Made by a program: the position numbers and the translations under genes. The notes below the pieces were generated by a model. That model saw only the letters and a list, made by a program, of their open reading frames with translations. It was not told where the DNA came from and did no database searches. A DNA stretch of 64,000 nucleotides. Source: Microstegium vimineum. Taxonomy: Eukaryota > Streptophyta > Magnoliopsida > Poales > Poaceae. Numbering within the stretch: the first letter of the stretch is position 1; each line of letters starts with the position of its first letter. The stretch lies in the NCBI GenBank assembly GCA_022036555.1, contig CM039126.1, forward strand, positions 14,603,263 to 14,667,262. The letters are read 5' to 3'. Shown piece by piece: positions 1-11,150 of the stretch.

Positions 1-1073
1 TCATCGGAAAGAACCGTCCGTTGAGCTAGCACGCAGCAGTAATGACAAGTGGCTACGGCGCCTAGCGACAGCCAGCCAAGATGGCAACAGGACGGCGCGC
101 GGGGACATGCATGCACGCTGCCGCGCCATCACCGCGAAACCAATCGTGCTAGCAATAGCAATTGCATAGGAGTAGATTCAGATCCTCCGGCGGTCCGGCC
201 GGCTGGCAATATTGGCATTGACAAGCACCAGCCACCACCGGACATGCCCGATCGATCCACGGGCTCAATAATAGCGCGCTGCCGCAGCCGGCCGGCAGCC
301 CACAGCGCGACCGAGTGCGACCTCAAAGGAGCAGTGGCAAGACCGGGCAAGATTCCGCGGGCATTCATGGCGGCCCGGCCTAACCTCTGGGCCTCGCCAT
401 GCCTCTTCACATTTAGTAACCGGCCTAACCTCTCGCTGCGACTTTGGAGCTACTGGCCGGCGGCCGCCTTGCTTGGGCGGAAGTACGCTGCCTGCCTGCC
501 TGCCAGCCAGCGGCAGGGGCGCGATAAATGTAAATGGACGCCGGACTCGACCGAACAGCGGAAGCAGGAGCAGCGCACGGCCGGCACGGCAAGAATTGAA
601 AACAGACGCCGCTGATAAAGGGTGGCTGGCGCAGAGGGCGCACGCGGGCAGAGCCGCAGCGATGCAAGTGCAATGCTGCTGCAGCAGATTCAGAAAGCCA
701 TCTTTGCCAGTGGCGGGCCGTAGTAGCTTCATCACTTCATAAATTTTTATTATTCAGGTAGAGTGAGTACAATGCTGCTATAATAATGTAATCGATCCAA
801 CCCGCAGTACATTTTGCCTTGTTTCTAAATGGAGGAGGCGGAGGACACAAGTAAATTATTAGTGGGGAAAACAAATTTGGGAAAGGAAAAAAAAAAGGTA
901 GTACACGATGATCTAGAGGACCACGAGTACGTGTGTAAATGGCCCGGATTTAACCCGGTGTTCCCTCACACAACCACCTGTCCGGGCTGGAGCGCACCGC
1001 ACACATGGACGCGTCAGGCTCGGCATTCAACGCGGCCAGCTCCACAATTGTCACGTCGTCCGTCGGACGAGAT
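1..1073. other. GC-rich flank without a recognisable gene
   Basis: The first 700 bases are GC-rich and open in several frames on both strands, which is expected from composition alone. None of the translations shows a domain I recognise, and they overlap in conflicting frames. From about 740 to 1070 the sequence becomes mixed in composition. It lies beyond the 3' end of the KCS gene, so it could hold the promoter or first exon of a gene further left. No TATA, splice or start context is convincing enough to call one. Confidence 0.4.
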
Positions 1074-1096
1074 GCGAGAGAGAGAGAGAGAGAGAG
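1074..1096. repeat. (GA)n microsatellite
   Basis: About 22 bases of uninterrupted GA dinucleotides downstream of the KCS 3' end. Such tracts are common and often length-polymorphic in plants; no function is inferred. Confidence 0.9.
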
Positions 1097-1233
1097 GAAA
1101 CGGGACGTGACAGCGCGCGGTTTCATTACCTTACCTTACCTACGTGTAGGAGTACGTGTACGTACACAACGATCGATCGATCTACCATAGGAGTACAAGT
1201 TACCAGACACACAAGGATCGCGCGTCCGCAGCT

Positions 1234-2709
1234 CTAGTGTTTGAGCACCTCTGGGATGTCCACTGGGTAGCGGCTGATGCTGTCCGCCCAGGCTCCCTCG
1301 GCGGTGCGCGGCGGCGCGATGCACTCCCACGCCGCGCTGTTGCACTTGAACCCGGAGCCGAAGCCGATCATCCACACGCGGTCGCCGCGGCGCATGCGTC
1401 CCTTGGCCTCGATGTACGCCAGCTCGTACCACACGGAGCTGCTGGAGGTGTTGCCGAACCGGTGCAGCGCCATCCGTGACGCCTCCACGTCCTCGTCCGA
1501 CAGGCCCAGGCTGCGCTGCAGCTCGTCGATCACGGCGCGTCCCCCGGCGTGGATGCAGAAGTGCTCGAACGCCGTGCGGAAGTCCGGGAGGTACGGCTTC
1601 ACGCGCCGGTTCAGCACCCGGCGCGCGATGAAGGACAGCGCGAACAGCAGCTGCTCCGACGCCGGCAGCACCAGCGGGCCGATGGCCGTGATGTTGGCCT
1701 TGAGCGCGTCGCCCGCGATGGTCATCAGGTCCTTGGACAGGTTGATCCCGCGGTGGCCCTCGCCGTCCTCCTCCTGGAACACGCACCGGTACGCGCTGTC
1801 CTGGGCGCCCGTGAGCGTGCGCACCACGCGGGCCAGCCGGAACCGGGCCCTGGCGCGGGACGTCGACAGCAGCACGGCGGCGCCGCCCATGCGGAACAGG
1901 CAGTTGGGCAGCAGCATCGCGCGCTCCTTGCCCACGTAGTAGTTGGGGGTGATGGTCTCCGTGGACACCACCAGCGCGTGCGCGCCCTTGGGAGCCACCT
2001 GCAGCAGGTTCCTGGCGAGCCCCACGGAGATGAGGCCCGCGCTGCACCCCATCCCGGACAGGTGCACGTTGCGGATGTCCGCCCGCATCCCGTACCTGTG
2101 GATGATCATGTCCGTGAAGGACGGGATGGGCGCGAACAGGCTGCAGTTCACCACCAGGATGTCGATGCTGCCGGGGCTGATGCCCGTCTTGCCCAGCAGG
2201 TCGTCGATGGCCGAGAAGATGACGAGCTCCACCTCCGCGCGCGACGCCTCCATGTTCCGGTACGGTGGGATGTAGTGGTGCGCGGGGGGGAGGCACGTCT
2301 CCTCCCCGAGACCGGACCGCTCCAGCAGCCGCGTCATGAACCGCACGCTGCGCTCGTCGATGGAGGCGCCCTCCACGAACGCCACCAGCTTGGCGTGCTC
2401 CAGGAAGGTGGCGAAGGGGACGCGGCAGTTGGGCCTCGTGCGGAAGCAGGCGTAGTCCACCAGGTACACGGACCGGGGCCGCAGCATCACGTACAGCGTC
2501 GCCGCGGCCGCCGCGACGAACACGGCGAGGAATACGTGCACCGCCCGGACCGCCTGCAGCCTGACGAGCAGCTCCTCCGGACCGACGCGCGCCGCATTCA
2601 CGACGGCCGCCACGGCCAGCGGCGCCGCGAGCACGGCGACGAAGTTGTTCACCACGTGCTGGTACAGCGGCTTTAGCTGCTTCAGCTGATGAGCCGCCGA
2701 CGAGCCCAT
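1234..2709 (-). CDS. KCS: 3-ketoacyl-CoA synthase (KCS5/KCS6-like), intronless
   Basis: The protein has 491 residues, the usual KCS length. KCS is the condensing enzyme of the ER fatty-acid elongase: it joins malonyl-CoA to a long-chain acyl-CoA and sets the chain length of very-long-chain fatty acids for cuticular wax and related lipids. Two hydrophobic N-terminal segments (about residues 22-42 and 56-76) fit ER anchoring. The FAE1/CUT1-type condensing domain follows. The catalytic triad is complete: Cys222 in GMGCSAGLISVGLA, His387 in CIHAGGRAVIDE and Asn420 in RFGNTSSSSVWYEL. Other family signatures are RSGLGEETCLPP (131-142) and ITPNYYVGKERAMLLPNC (253-270). The start is ATG at 2709, followed by the KLKPLYQ-like segment typical of KCS N termini; the stop lies at 1234. 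Overall it resembles the CUT1/KCS6 and KCS5 subgroup. No frame break or missing residue is seen, so it is probably functional. The exact subgroup assignment is inference. Confidence 0.95.
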   Translation of the reverse strand: MGSSAAHQLKQLKPLYQHVVNNFVAVLAAPLAVAAVVNAARVGPEELLVRLQAVRAVHVFLAVFVAAAAATLYVMLRPRSVYLVDYACFRTRPNCRVPFATFLEHAKLVAFVEGASIDERSVRFMTRLLERSGLGEETCLPPAHHYIPPYRNMEASRAEVELVIFSAIDDLLGKTGISPGSIDILVVNCSLFAPIPSFTDMIIHRYGMRADIRNVHLSGMGCSAGLISVGLARNLLQVAPKGAHALVVSTETITPNYYVGKERAMLLPNCLFRMGGAAVLLSTSRARARFRLARVVRTLTGAQDSAYRCVFQEEDGEGHRGINLSKDLMTIAGDALKANITAIGPLVLPASEQLLFALSFIARRVLNRRVKPYLPDFRTAFEHFCIHAGGRAVIDELQRSLGLSDEDVEASRMALHRFGNTSSSSVWYELAYIEAKGRMRRGDRVWMIGFGSGFKCNSAAWECIAPPRTAEGAWADSISRYPVDIPEVLKH

Positions 2710-2799
2710 GCTGTTTGCTGCTGTCTACCAGCTGGCGCGAGCGAGACGACTGGCACTGTGGAGTGTTAGAGCTCACCACTAACCCGAAGCCCAAAGCGA

Positions 2800-2840
2800 C
2801 TGTGATCTTGGGAGCGGGAGGGAATGTGGAGGATTTAAAG
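2800..2840 (-). promoter_or_regulatory. KCS: Candidate core promoter of the KCS gene
   Basis: On the minus strand a TATA-like TTTAAAT (about 2834-2840) lies about 125 bases upstream of the KCS ATG. A start roughly 30 bases further on would give a 5' leader near 95 bases. This is a sequence match only; no other TATA-like element is closer. Confidence 0.45.
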
Positions 2841-2909
2841 CCGGTGGGATCAAGCCGGCCGAGCAAGGGATTATCGACGCATGTTGGTGGGCCACGGGGG
2901 CTCTTTACT

Positions 2910-4740
2910 CGCCCAGGCTAGCGAGCTGCTCCATCGGTATGGTTCACCGATAAATCTGATGAAATCATACCGCTAATTAAAGCCCATGCTTGGACGCACT
3001 GATGGCCTCTCCTCTCATCATCCCGAGGGCAGCAAAACCATACGGAAATTTTAGAAATTGACCTACACAATTGCAAGATACATGTACAGTGTACTATCAA
3101 ATGTTAACCTTTTTTTTTTTTGGTTTCGTGGCGGTTCAGGTTTTGTATACCTAATAAGGCTGTCTGCAATAGGAGAGACATTGCGAGACCCAAATCCAAA
3201 ATAAGTCTCAACCAAATACGTATACCTTCTAACAGAGTATTTATATGTAAGACCCATTTTAAGTGTTAGGAGAGGCATAACTAAAATCTGAGTATCCTCT
3301 CTTCTAAAGACCTAGCTATTTGCGTTAAAAGTATTTCAAATTTCACAGAGATTTATAAACCAACTCTCAAACCTATCAAAACCAAGGCATCAACGTGAGC
3401 ACAATCACGGTGTTGTGCATTGAAATTTTAAATCAAACTTATTACAGCTAAAATGAACCCAAAAAGATGCAAATGGAAATTATTAGATGATTTAGCTCCC
3501 ACAATACCTAACAATTAATCACATAGTAGCGCTTGAGACACAAGGTTTATACTAGTTCATCCATGTAGGGTTCCCTAGTCCAGTTAGGATGATACTGCTC
3601 TTTTTATATTCATATGCTCAATTACAAGAGCTACCCCTCCTAACTATGCAGTACAAATAAGTAGATGTGATTAAATCCGATCATGCCGACCCTACTCCCC
3701 CATATATAGCCGGAGGGAGTAGAATTATAATGGGTGTGATCGGCTAACATATTGAATTTCTAGTTTGCTACATAGAATGTGTAGTAGATTGATTCTATTC
3801 TATTGGTAGGATATGACAACTTTATATATTATCGATCAGCCTTGCTTCTCAAGTCATTGGATCCACCTAACCTTCATGGGTCTCCTTCACCATAGCTCCC
3901 AGCTAGATAGACATAGTAGTGGAATATATGGGGGATATGGGTACCCTGGCCCATATATCGGACATAAGTACTTATTATTTTTTGGTTCTACCGAAGTTTA
4001 TCGATAGAAGTGTAGGGAGATAGGGATGCTACGCTAGTCAGAAAACAAAATTTTTGACCCCCTAAAAGAAGAACTACTTCTAGTCATAGATCACGACATT
4101 ACCACTAGACGCGTAGGATTAGACACACATATGATTTGATTGTAAACCATTATAAATAGGAAAACAAGGATGATCCCATATGATACTTGCCTTGCTCAAA
4201 AGGTTCTTGCTGCTCCTGCCTAACAAAGTAATCTCCCTGGTCACCAACGTACTACTCACTGTGTATACTCGATCACCATATCAACATACAATCATACCGA
4301 GGCATAACATGCAAACAAACAAGGCTATAGATTAGAACAGTACACCAACAAAAGTAAAACAAGATGAAAGGTTTATAAAACTAATCTACATCTCGCTATG
4401 AACACATAGGTGCTTATATCACAAAAATCGGAGCTATAACGAAGAAGTTATGATCTAAACAAGATTCATAATTAAAACTTGAGATTAAATAAATAAATAT
4501 TTTTCAAAGTTGTCACATGATTTATGAGTTAACTAACACGCATATTTCGTTGATACGGACCTAACGCAACTTGAATATATCAAAACAGAGTTGAAATAGA
4601 GATTTTGTGATCAAAACAAATCTAGTGGCATTTTTGTAAATATGAGAAAACGTATTTTCGTTTGAACCGAGACGGTTTACGTTTTAATAAGGTAAAAGCG
4701 TAATCCGATAAAGCATCTTTGACTGTGGGTTCAACATTAA
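2910..4740. other. AT-rich intergenic spacer
   Basis: No coding region longer than a chance ORF, no RNA gene and no paired termini were found. Parts (about 3530-3760) read like old LTR-type repeat sequence, but I could not define borders. The A/T-rich stretch 4380-4740 before the GC-rich island is also unexplained. Confidence 0.4.
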
Positions 4741-5100
4741 AACTGTTAGGGTTTCTTTTGCAAAATAGCTGAGGGAAGGGGTATGGGGCGATCAGATCCG
4801 TCCGATCTAAGATGAAGAGTGAAGATTAGATTGGGGGAGAGAGCGGAGCCGGTTCTCGCCAGAACATTGAGCGAACGGTGGTGCCATGGCCAAAAATGGG
4901 CGGCAGGTTTCCAATCCGAGGCCCCAGGGCAAGATTCGTAGCGCGGAAAGGATGGGGGGGGAGAGGAGGTGATGGCGAGTATGTTGAAGCGAAGAGAGCA
5001 CGGGAACCATGGCGTGCTCAGTGCGGCAGCTCTGCTAATCCGGTGATGCTCCGGAGAACGAGGACAGAGGGAAAGAGAGATGGAGAGACGAATTTGGAGC

Positions 5101-5382
5101 ACCTGGGGCTCCCATACCTCACACTGTTGGGCTTGGCTGAGCTGTTGGGCTCCTCGGGCCATAAAGGAGGAAGGGGGAGAAAGGGGGAAATGAAAACCTT
5201 TTTCTTTTACTTCTAAGCCTCCAAATCAAAACATTTTGAATTTAAAGCTTGCATTTTGAAACCTTCACTCAGTACAAGAACACTATGTAGCAGCATGTAT
5301 GCATCAACATGTATCTAACCTTAAGATGGCTTTTATTTTATGAAAGCTTTATCATTTTTCCTAGATTACAATGACCACCCAA
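5101..5382. repeat. Tandem duplication, copy 1
   Basis: This 282-bp segment recurs directly at 5402-5684 with about seven differences (roughly 97% identity by eye). It starts in a GC-rich part and ends in A/T-rich sequence. A small ORF-rich island (4746-5216) overlaps its left end on both strands, but neither reading shows a recognisable protein. Confidence 0.92.
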
Positions 5383-5432
5383 CAGTGTGAGGTATGGGAG
5401 TACCTGGGGCTCCCATACCTCACACTGTTGGG
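5378..5432. repeat. Perfect 23-bp inverted repeat at the duplication junction
   Basis: The left arm 5378-5400 is the exact reverse complement of the right arm 5410-5432, with a 9-base loop. The right arm belongs to the start of copy 2. The left arm is made of the last bases of copy 1 plus 18 inserted bases. Confidence 0.93.
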
Positions 5433-5684
5433 CTTGTCTGAGCTGTTGGGCTCCTCGGACCATAAAAGGAGGAAGGGAGAGAAAGGGGGAAATGAAAACC
5501 TTTTTCTTTTACTTCTAAGCCTCCAAATCAAAACATTTTGAATTTAAAGCTTGCATTTTGAAACCTTCACTCAGTACAAGAACACTATGTAGCAGCATGT
5601 ATGCATCAACATGTATCTAATCTTAAGATGGCTTTTATTTTATGAAAGCTTTATCATTTTTCCTAGATTACGATGAACACCCAA
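5402..5684. repeat. Tandem duplication, copy 2
   Basis: Direct copy of 5101-5382, including one single-base insertion in an A run. The two copies are separated by 19 bases whose sequence is an inverted copy of the start of the unit. The right end runs into unique sequence after the shared CCAA. Confidence 0.92.
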
Positions 5685-5739
5685 AATGCATTTAAACAAC
5701 TTTTAATCTATTTCAGGAATGCAAGTTTTAGGGTGTTAC

Positions 5740-6259
5740 GTAAATTCTAACAAATTGTTTGTAGCTTGTGGATTTCCATCTTATGTTGAATGTGCGGCAC
5801 CTAATTACGGGTTAGGCGTGTCAAGCCTATTAACGCGTGACCAAGTGGGTGCATCACTACAATGAGGACGTAACTTGTCGGCAAGCAAGTGAACATTAGA
5901 TAAAAAATCTTGTGTCAATCATCATTTCGAGAATTTCATTTGTGATATTATGTATTAGTTGACCACTTGCCATGGTGGTATATCCTCCTAATCACCTCTT
6001 GTACTTACATTGATACATATCTTGAGTAGCGTTAGTTGTATTTAGCTCTCTTGCTAGCTTACTAGAAGTAGAGTAAGAACTTATTTTTATGAGTGATTAG
6101 CGACCATAGCTAACTAGACTTGTGGATAGGTGACCTGCACTTTTGTATTGCTAGCATAAAATTTGCTTTACGTTATTTCTTTATCTAATCAATTTTCTTA
6201 AGTGTTGTTGTAGAATTTTTATTAGGCTATTCACCCCGTTAGCCATTTCGGACCTTTCA
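5740..6259 (+). mobile_element. Fragment of an LTR, 3' part
   Basis: The segment ends in the CTATTCACCCC...CCTTTCA style seen at the 3' ends of many grass LTRs, and has the mixed low-complexity texture of an LTR interior. The left border, the partner LTR and a target-site duplication were not found. It is called only by resemblance to the better-defined LTRs elsewhere in this window. Confidence 0.4.
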
Positions 6260-6276
6260 GAACTCCATAAAAGTAA

Positions 6277-6391
6277 GGGTCTATTTGGAACGCATGAATT
6301 TCACAGGAATTGTGCAGGATTTTTACATGAATCAGTTCATTTTCACAGGAAGAAGTATATGAATAGGAAAAAATCCAGCGTTTCAAACAGG
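6277..6391. mobile_element. Small MITE-like element
   Basis: About 115 bp with imperfect terminal inverted repeats: GGTCTATTTGGAACGC on the left against AACCTGTTTGAAACGC read inward from the right. The interior repeats the CACAGGAA motif common to grass MITEs with TTTGGAA ends. No clear target-site duplication is seen. It abuts the truncated end of the LINE remnant. Confidence 0.5.
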
Positions 6392-6392
6392 T

Positions 6393-8400
6393 TGATCACT
6401 AATCTTCATTGTATTGGTGAGTGATTGGCAGCTGGAGTTGTCCAATGACCTTGCTTTATTCAGTAGTGACTGAACGAGACCTTCAACTAAGCAAATAGAA
6501 TGGGGATGGGGGTGGAAGGGCTCCCCTTGTCTAGCCCCACACAAGCAATGAAAAGTCGTCTTTCCTGGGACATCATTTAAAAGGATGGCTGAGGTGCCAG
6601 GAGAAAAAAAATGCTTTGCATCCAGCCGAACTAAGTAGTACCAAAGCCTTTGTCTTGCATAATCTGAATCACGGCTTCATGTTTAATTGTCTCAGGCCTT
6701 TGCAAAGTCATGTTTTAAAATGACCAGCTCTTTTTTTGAATGATGACACATGCAAATATTTAAATGACCCGGCAGTGCAATCTTGAATATAATAGTCCTT
6801 GATTTTAATAAAACCATACTGGTTGGCATCCACAAGCTTCATAATAACTTGTTGTAATCGATTGACAAATAGCTTAGCAATCAGTTTGATGGGTGTACTA
6901 AGAAGAGTGATCGGTCAGAAAGCACCTACTTTGACCGCATCTTCTTTTCAAGTGATAAGAGTCACATGAGAACTGTTGATACCTCTTATATATAAGGTCA
7001 TCTGCTGAAAAGAGGAGCACAAATCATAAAAATCCACCTTTATTATTGGCCAGCACTTGAAGAAATCGGTGTTAAAACCGTCAGGACGCGGTGATTTGTC
7101 TAAAGGCAGGGAGCCGACCACTTGATCAATCTCCTTAGTGGTGGAAGTTAATTCCAAAAAATCAAGATCCAACACAGGCTGCATGAATTCGCTAAGATTA
7201 AAGAGCATGTTGTCATAATCAGAAGTGCTCAAACGGTCTTTAAAAGAAAGCCAGAGAATCATGGACAGTGTAAACAGCGCCGGCACCATCCTGAATGGTT
7301 GGAATTAGACTTTTCCTGTTCTTATGAGTAGCATAGGCGTGAAAAAACTTTGTGGAACAATCACCTGATTTCACCCAATTTATGTGCCTACGTTGCTTCC
7401 AATCCAAAGGCCTTTTGCTGGCTTAGTAGAGAAACCAAATGTCTTCAAGAATGGACATAAAATTCTATTCCTACTGAAAGGTCACGATATTCCTCCAGAA
7501 TGCCCAGAAAACGAAGTACCAGTTTAACGTCAATGATGCCTTTCAGACTGGAGAGCTGCTTTTGCTACTGTTTTAGAGATGCACGAAGATGTTTAAATTT
7601 AGCAGTTACCTTCTTTGCCAAGTCAGTATGTTGACACGACTGCGACCAGCTTTGGGACTCTAGGTCAAAAAATGACTATGGTGTAACCAGTAATTCTAAA
7701 ACCAAAAGAGGTGACGCTGAGGGATATCTATAACGAAAAGGCAAGGTACATGATCCGAAGTTTCCATGACCAAAGACCTCACAAACATAGCAGGGTACAT
7801 CAAGGTCCAAGAGTTTTTTGAAGGGAAAAAACAACAGCGGGGTGCTTTGCTTGTTACTCCAAGTAAAGTGTTTACCAAAAAGGGGGAGTTCAACTAGTCC
7901 TAGAGCACTGATAGCAGAGTTGAACATGAGCATCTCGGACACATCACCACCGGGCTTATTTGCGATGCGTTTCTGAGAAGGTTGAAATTACCAAGTACCA
8001 ACCAGTCAATTGTAGGTGGCATAGATATATTTTGAACAAGTTCATAAACGACCTCTTGTCAGCTGGAACACATGGACCATGTATATTGGTGATAATCCAT
8101 GAAGAATTATCAAAGCTAGAGATGAACTCAACCGAAGTAGAGTAGGTATTTTGGAAGACCACCGATCCCTTCAACCTGTCACCACGCCAGACAATGAGAA
8201 GACCCCCAGAAACACGCCAACTGAGGGGAGGTACTCAAAATGATCAAAAGAAGGGGGACAGAATCCATGAACAAAATGCATATAAAACGCTTCAAGTTTC
8301 GTCTCTTGCAAACACAACATCACAACCGCAGTCATAGATTTTGTCACAGATGGAGTTCCGTTTTTTCTTCGCATTAACCCCACGAATATTGAAAGAGAGG
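6393..8400 (-). pseudogene. L1-type LINE ORF2 remnant (endonuclease plus reverse transcriptase)
   Basis: Read right to left, several frames together give the order of a plant L1 ORF2. First comes an AP-endonuclease start with CLQETKLE (about 8300), then WIITNIHGPC (about 8090), then an endonuclease C-terminal segment with LGLVELPLFGKHFTWSNK (about 7880-7830). The reverse-transcriptase entry block follows, with IDQVVGSLPLDKSPRPDGF (about 7140-7070), a PITLL...IKLIAKL block (about 6920-6860), NQYGFIK (about 6815) and a GARQGEP block (about 6530), the site of the usual RQGDPLSP motif. The family cuts target DNA and primes reverse transcription on it. Frames shift many times, stops are present, and the sequence ends before the catalytic YxDD region at the MITE border. 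It is therefore dead and 3'-truncated with respect to the ORF. Confidence 0.88.
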
Positions 8401-8504
8401 ACTTTCCAAATCTTAATAGCTAGAGTTTAGATTGATTGATAAACTGAAAGTATAAAAAACTAAAGAACAAAGAACATATTACATATTCTTTGGTAAACAA
8501 AAGA

Positions 8505-8965
8505 CTTCCATCAACTTAAGACTTTAGGACTTCTTAGCCTTGGAGTCTCCAGGAGCCCCTGCCTTGGACTTCTTGGCAAGTTTCTTGCTCTTCTTTTCCT
8601 GAAGTCGTTCATCCGTTTGTTCAGAGGTGGACACCTTGCAGAACTGAGCCCCTAAACTCTTGATCACACTGTTGGGGATGGTGAGGGGTTTAACATTGCA
8701 GGACAAGCAGTTTTTCTCAGCTCAATGGTTATTGTTGAATCCATTATTCAGCTTCTGGATCCTGGGGCTGTGCCGGACTTCAGTCTCCACCAGAGGCCTT
8801 TTACCCTTTGGATTTGGAGTAGACACATGGTTCGGCCTTGTGGAACTGAAGACTCCTCTGGTTCAGGTTCCCAAACTGGTGAATCCAAAAGAGAGCGAGA
8901 AAACCCAAATTGACGAGTTACAGAATCGGGCAAGTTTGGGCAAACTGAAGGAACAGAGAACATAT
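8505..8965 (-). pseudogene. LINE ORF1 C-terminal remnant
   Basis: Immediately upstream of the ORF2 remnant in the same orientation. The minus-strand readings include the basic RPLVETEVRHSPRIQ-like stretch (frame-shifted in places), a CLSC/KPLTIPNSVIKSLGAQFCKV segment, and a Lys-rich tail ending at about 8524. This resembles the end of the gag-like ORF1 found with grass L1 elements. It supports one LINE copy running from about 8970 down to 6393. Confidence 0.6.
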
Positions 8966-9009
8966 TGTATACTCCTTCACGATACCGGCAAGTTTAATTG
9001 CACTTCCTA

Positions 9010-9735
9010 ATCAGTGCGGCAACCAGATTTAATAAAATAGTAAATAGGGGATCTTGCTATCTATCAAGCCTGCATCTCTATCACAATTTTCGTTTGAAGT
9101 TCATGCATCTTCACTATCATTTTTCATTCGCACCTCATGAACCTCCATCACATGAGGTACGGTGACGGCTGGATATGGGTACCATGCATTGGTTGTCAGC
9201 TGCACGCCCACACATTGTATCGTTAATCGTCTGGAGCAGTCTAGCAGACAAAGAAATGAAGCACACGAGATTACGTTCCGTACGTTATTATTACTAAATA
9301 AAAGAGAAGGGCCTTGCAATGTTTGAAGGTTAGGGGGCTAATGTCACATTAGTGCTATTGTATCACTAGCTGTGCAAGTTAGCGGATGGATCTCTCGTAC
9401 ATCATCTCTGGCAATCCATTTGGCCTAACGAACTCCAACACACATGCAAGTGAGTGATCCAGTACATTTAGACCTTGTTTGAACACGCATGCATGATGTA
9501 TCCCTCTCAATCCATATGTTGTAGTGTATTTGAACTAAATTATACTCTAACTCATGTGGTTTGAGTAAGATAAATGCGCATCAAAACAAGGCCTTAGCAT
9601 GCCTAAAAAAAGTAATCATTGCTGGTATGTTAGAATCAGGAGTTATTATTTTTTACTGCTGTCGTAAGCCTAGAATCTTACAGTTATTTTAAAAAAAACA
9701 AACCGAGTAGCAGAGCCGATGATACCTCCGTTTCC
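9010..9735. other. Intergenic spacer
   Basis: Mixed sequence between the LINE remnant and the CACTA-like terminus. I see no gene, repeat pair or RNA. Confidence 0.4.
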
Positions 9736-9739
9736 ATAA

Positions 9740-10185
9740 CACTACCAGAATTTTACTTTGAGCACCAAAAACTGCCATGAAAAATACGTTTTTTTTCACC
9801 AAGAAAATAATCTTTGGGTATAAAGTGTCAAGGTAATTTCGTCGAGGATAGAGGACAAGAAAAATTGTTTTCCTTGACGATTTGGTACTCAGAAATTATT
9901 TCTTTGGAAGCAAGATGCAAAGTAAACTAGGACCACACCTAATAATTTGCCAAAGCGACAAGAAAATATTCCAACCGCCAGTAATATGTTTTCTTGAGTG
10001 CTCATGACCGCCAAGGATATATTATATATACATATATAGAACAAGAGCAAAAGGGATGATTTCTTTGGAAGCTAGATGCGAAGTAAACTAGAACCACATC
10101 TATATAATTTGCTAAAGCGACAAGAAAATATTTCAACCGCCAATAATATATTTTCTTTAGTGCTCATGACCGCCAAGGAAATATA

Positions 10186-10231
<46 letters not shown>
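9740..10231 (+). mobile_element. CACTA-like left terminus with subterminal repeats
   Basis: Starts with CACTACCAGAATTTT (9740-9754), the style of CACTA transposon ends. Behind it are two direct copies of a roughly 160-bp unit (starting 9898 and 10059) that contain the short motifs AACCGCCA and GACCGCCAAGG. Repeated short motifs near the ends are where CACTA transposases bind. The second copy runs into an (AT)n tract (about 10181-10231). A third copy of the unit sits 8.7 kb away, at 18755. No matching right terminus was found. Confidence 0.55.
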
Positions 10232-10233
<2 letters not shown>

Positions 10234-10259
10234 TATTACTATATTATACCCTGGGTATT

Positions 10260-11150
10260 GAATAATAATCAGTACCCGAGTCCATCCCTGCGTCCTTCCG
10301 ACGCAGCCAACTAGGCACCGGCTCCCTCTCGCAGCGAACGCGTACCCCTCCGGCTCAAACACGAAGGCCCGGCCAGCCCATCCTTTTTTCTCGCTGATGC
10401 CTCTGGCAACCGTATTTGGAATCACTTCCCAGCCCACGTTCTCGACGGTTCCACAACCAGGTCATCTCGTTCGCCCGTGCCTGCTCCCGTCCGTAATCCT
10501 GCCGCCGCCGCCCCGTACCCACGTGCGCCGCCTCTATCCTCTCCAGCACCGCTCCCCACCCCTCCGGCGGGGTGCCACCAGCAACCGCCGACGCCGCCCT
10601 CCCATCCAACCAATGCACCTCGTCGCCAACCCTGCACGCCGTCCCTCCTTACACCTCGTCAGTTTGCCACCACCACACGGGCCCTGGCCAAGAAGATCCA
10701 GTCGAGCGTTGGCACCGATGGTGAGCTCAGTTCATCCGGCACTATCGATGACCCGCACTTTGTCTGCTTTGTCGCCTCTACATGCATCCACTGCTCGATC
10801 GTGCACGAGCTGGAGAGGTTTCCGAGCCCCCGCTCAGGCGTGTCACTCCCGCCGCCACGAGAGTGGAAGCGGGTGGTGCTGGTGCGATAGGGGCAAAGCA
10901 CGTAGATCACGAGGGCTTCATCCGCGTGAGTTCTGACATCTCCAATCCAATGAAGGCAAGTTCACTGCTGGTTCCCACACTACGGATCCCGTGAGGGCAG
11001 GTCCACAGCTCCCTGGTTCGGTGATGCAGTTCAAAGTTGTCTCTTTGACGGCGATGCAGTGCTGCTATAGTGCCAAGGCGAGGTCGACGCCAACTGCAGC
11101 TCCCTCCGAGCTTCATCTGGTGGCGATAGCTTGACATCAGTACCGCAAGG
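10260..11150 (+). other. GC-rich exon-like island, product unknown
   Basis: Several overlapping ORFs are open, among them 10477-10890 (137 residues). That reading has a Pro/Ala/Arg-rich N-terminal part and then a less biased stretch around RALAKKIQSSVGTDG. An Arg-rich, acid-poor N terminus could be an organelle transit peptide, but other frames are equally open, so the coding frame is uncertain. The island ends near a plausible splice donor at about 11149. Confidence 0.3.

Noticed and set aside
49..742. Several overlapping ORFs at the left edge
   Set aside because: GC-rich sequence with few stops in any frame; no recognisable protein, no consistent frame.
1549..2676. Long plus-strand ORF (375 codons) and another long minus-frame ORF over the KCS gene
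   Set aside because: Both are shadows of the GC-rich KCS coding frame. Their translations are Arg/Gly/Ala/His-rich and have no domain, while the KCS frame has all catalytic motifs.
3160..3330. Possible MITE (GGCTGTCTGCAATAGG...)
   Set aside because: The left end resembles a known MITE style, but no matching inverted end or target duplication was found.
10192..10437. ORF ending in Ile-Tyr repeats, and a similar one at 18391-18793
   Set aside because: The Ile-Tyr runs are translated (AT)n microsatellites.
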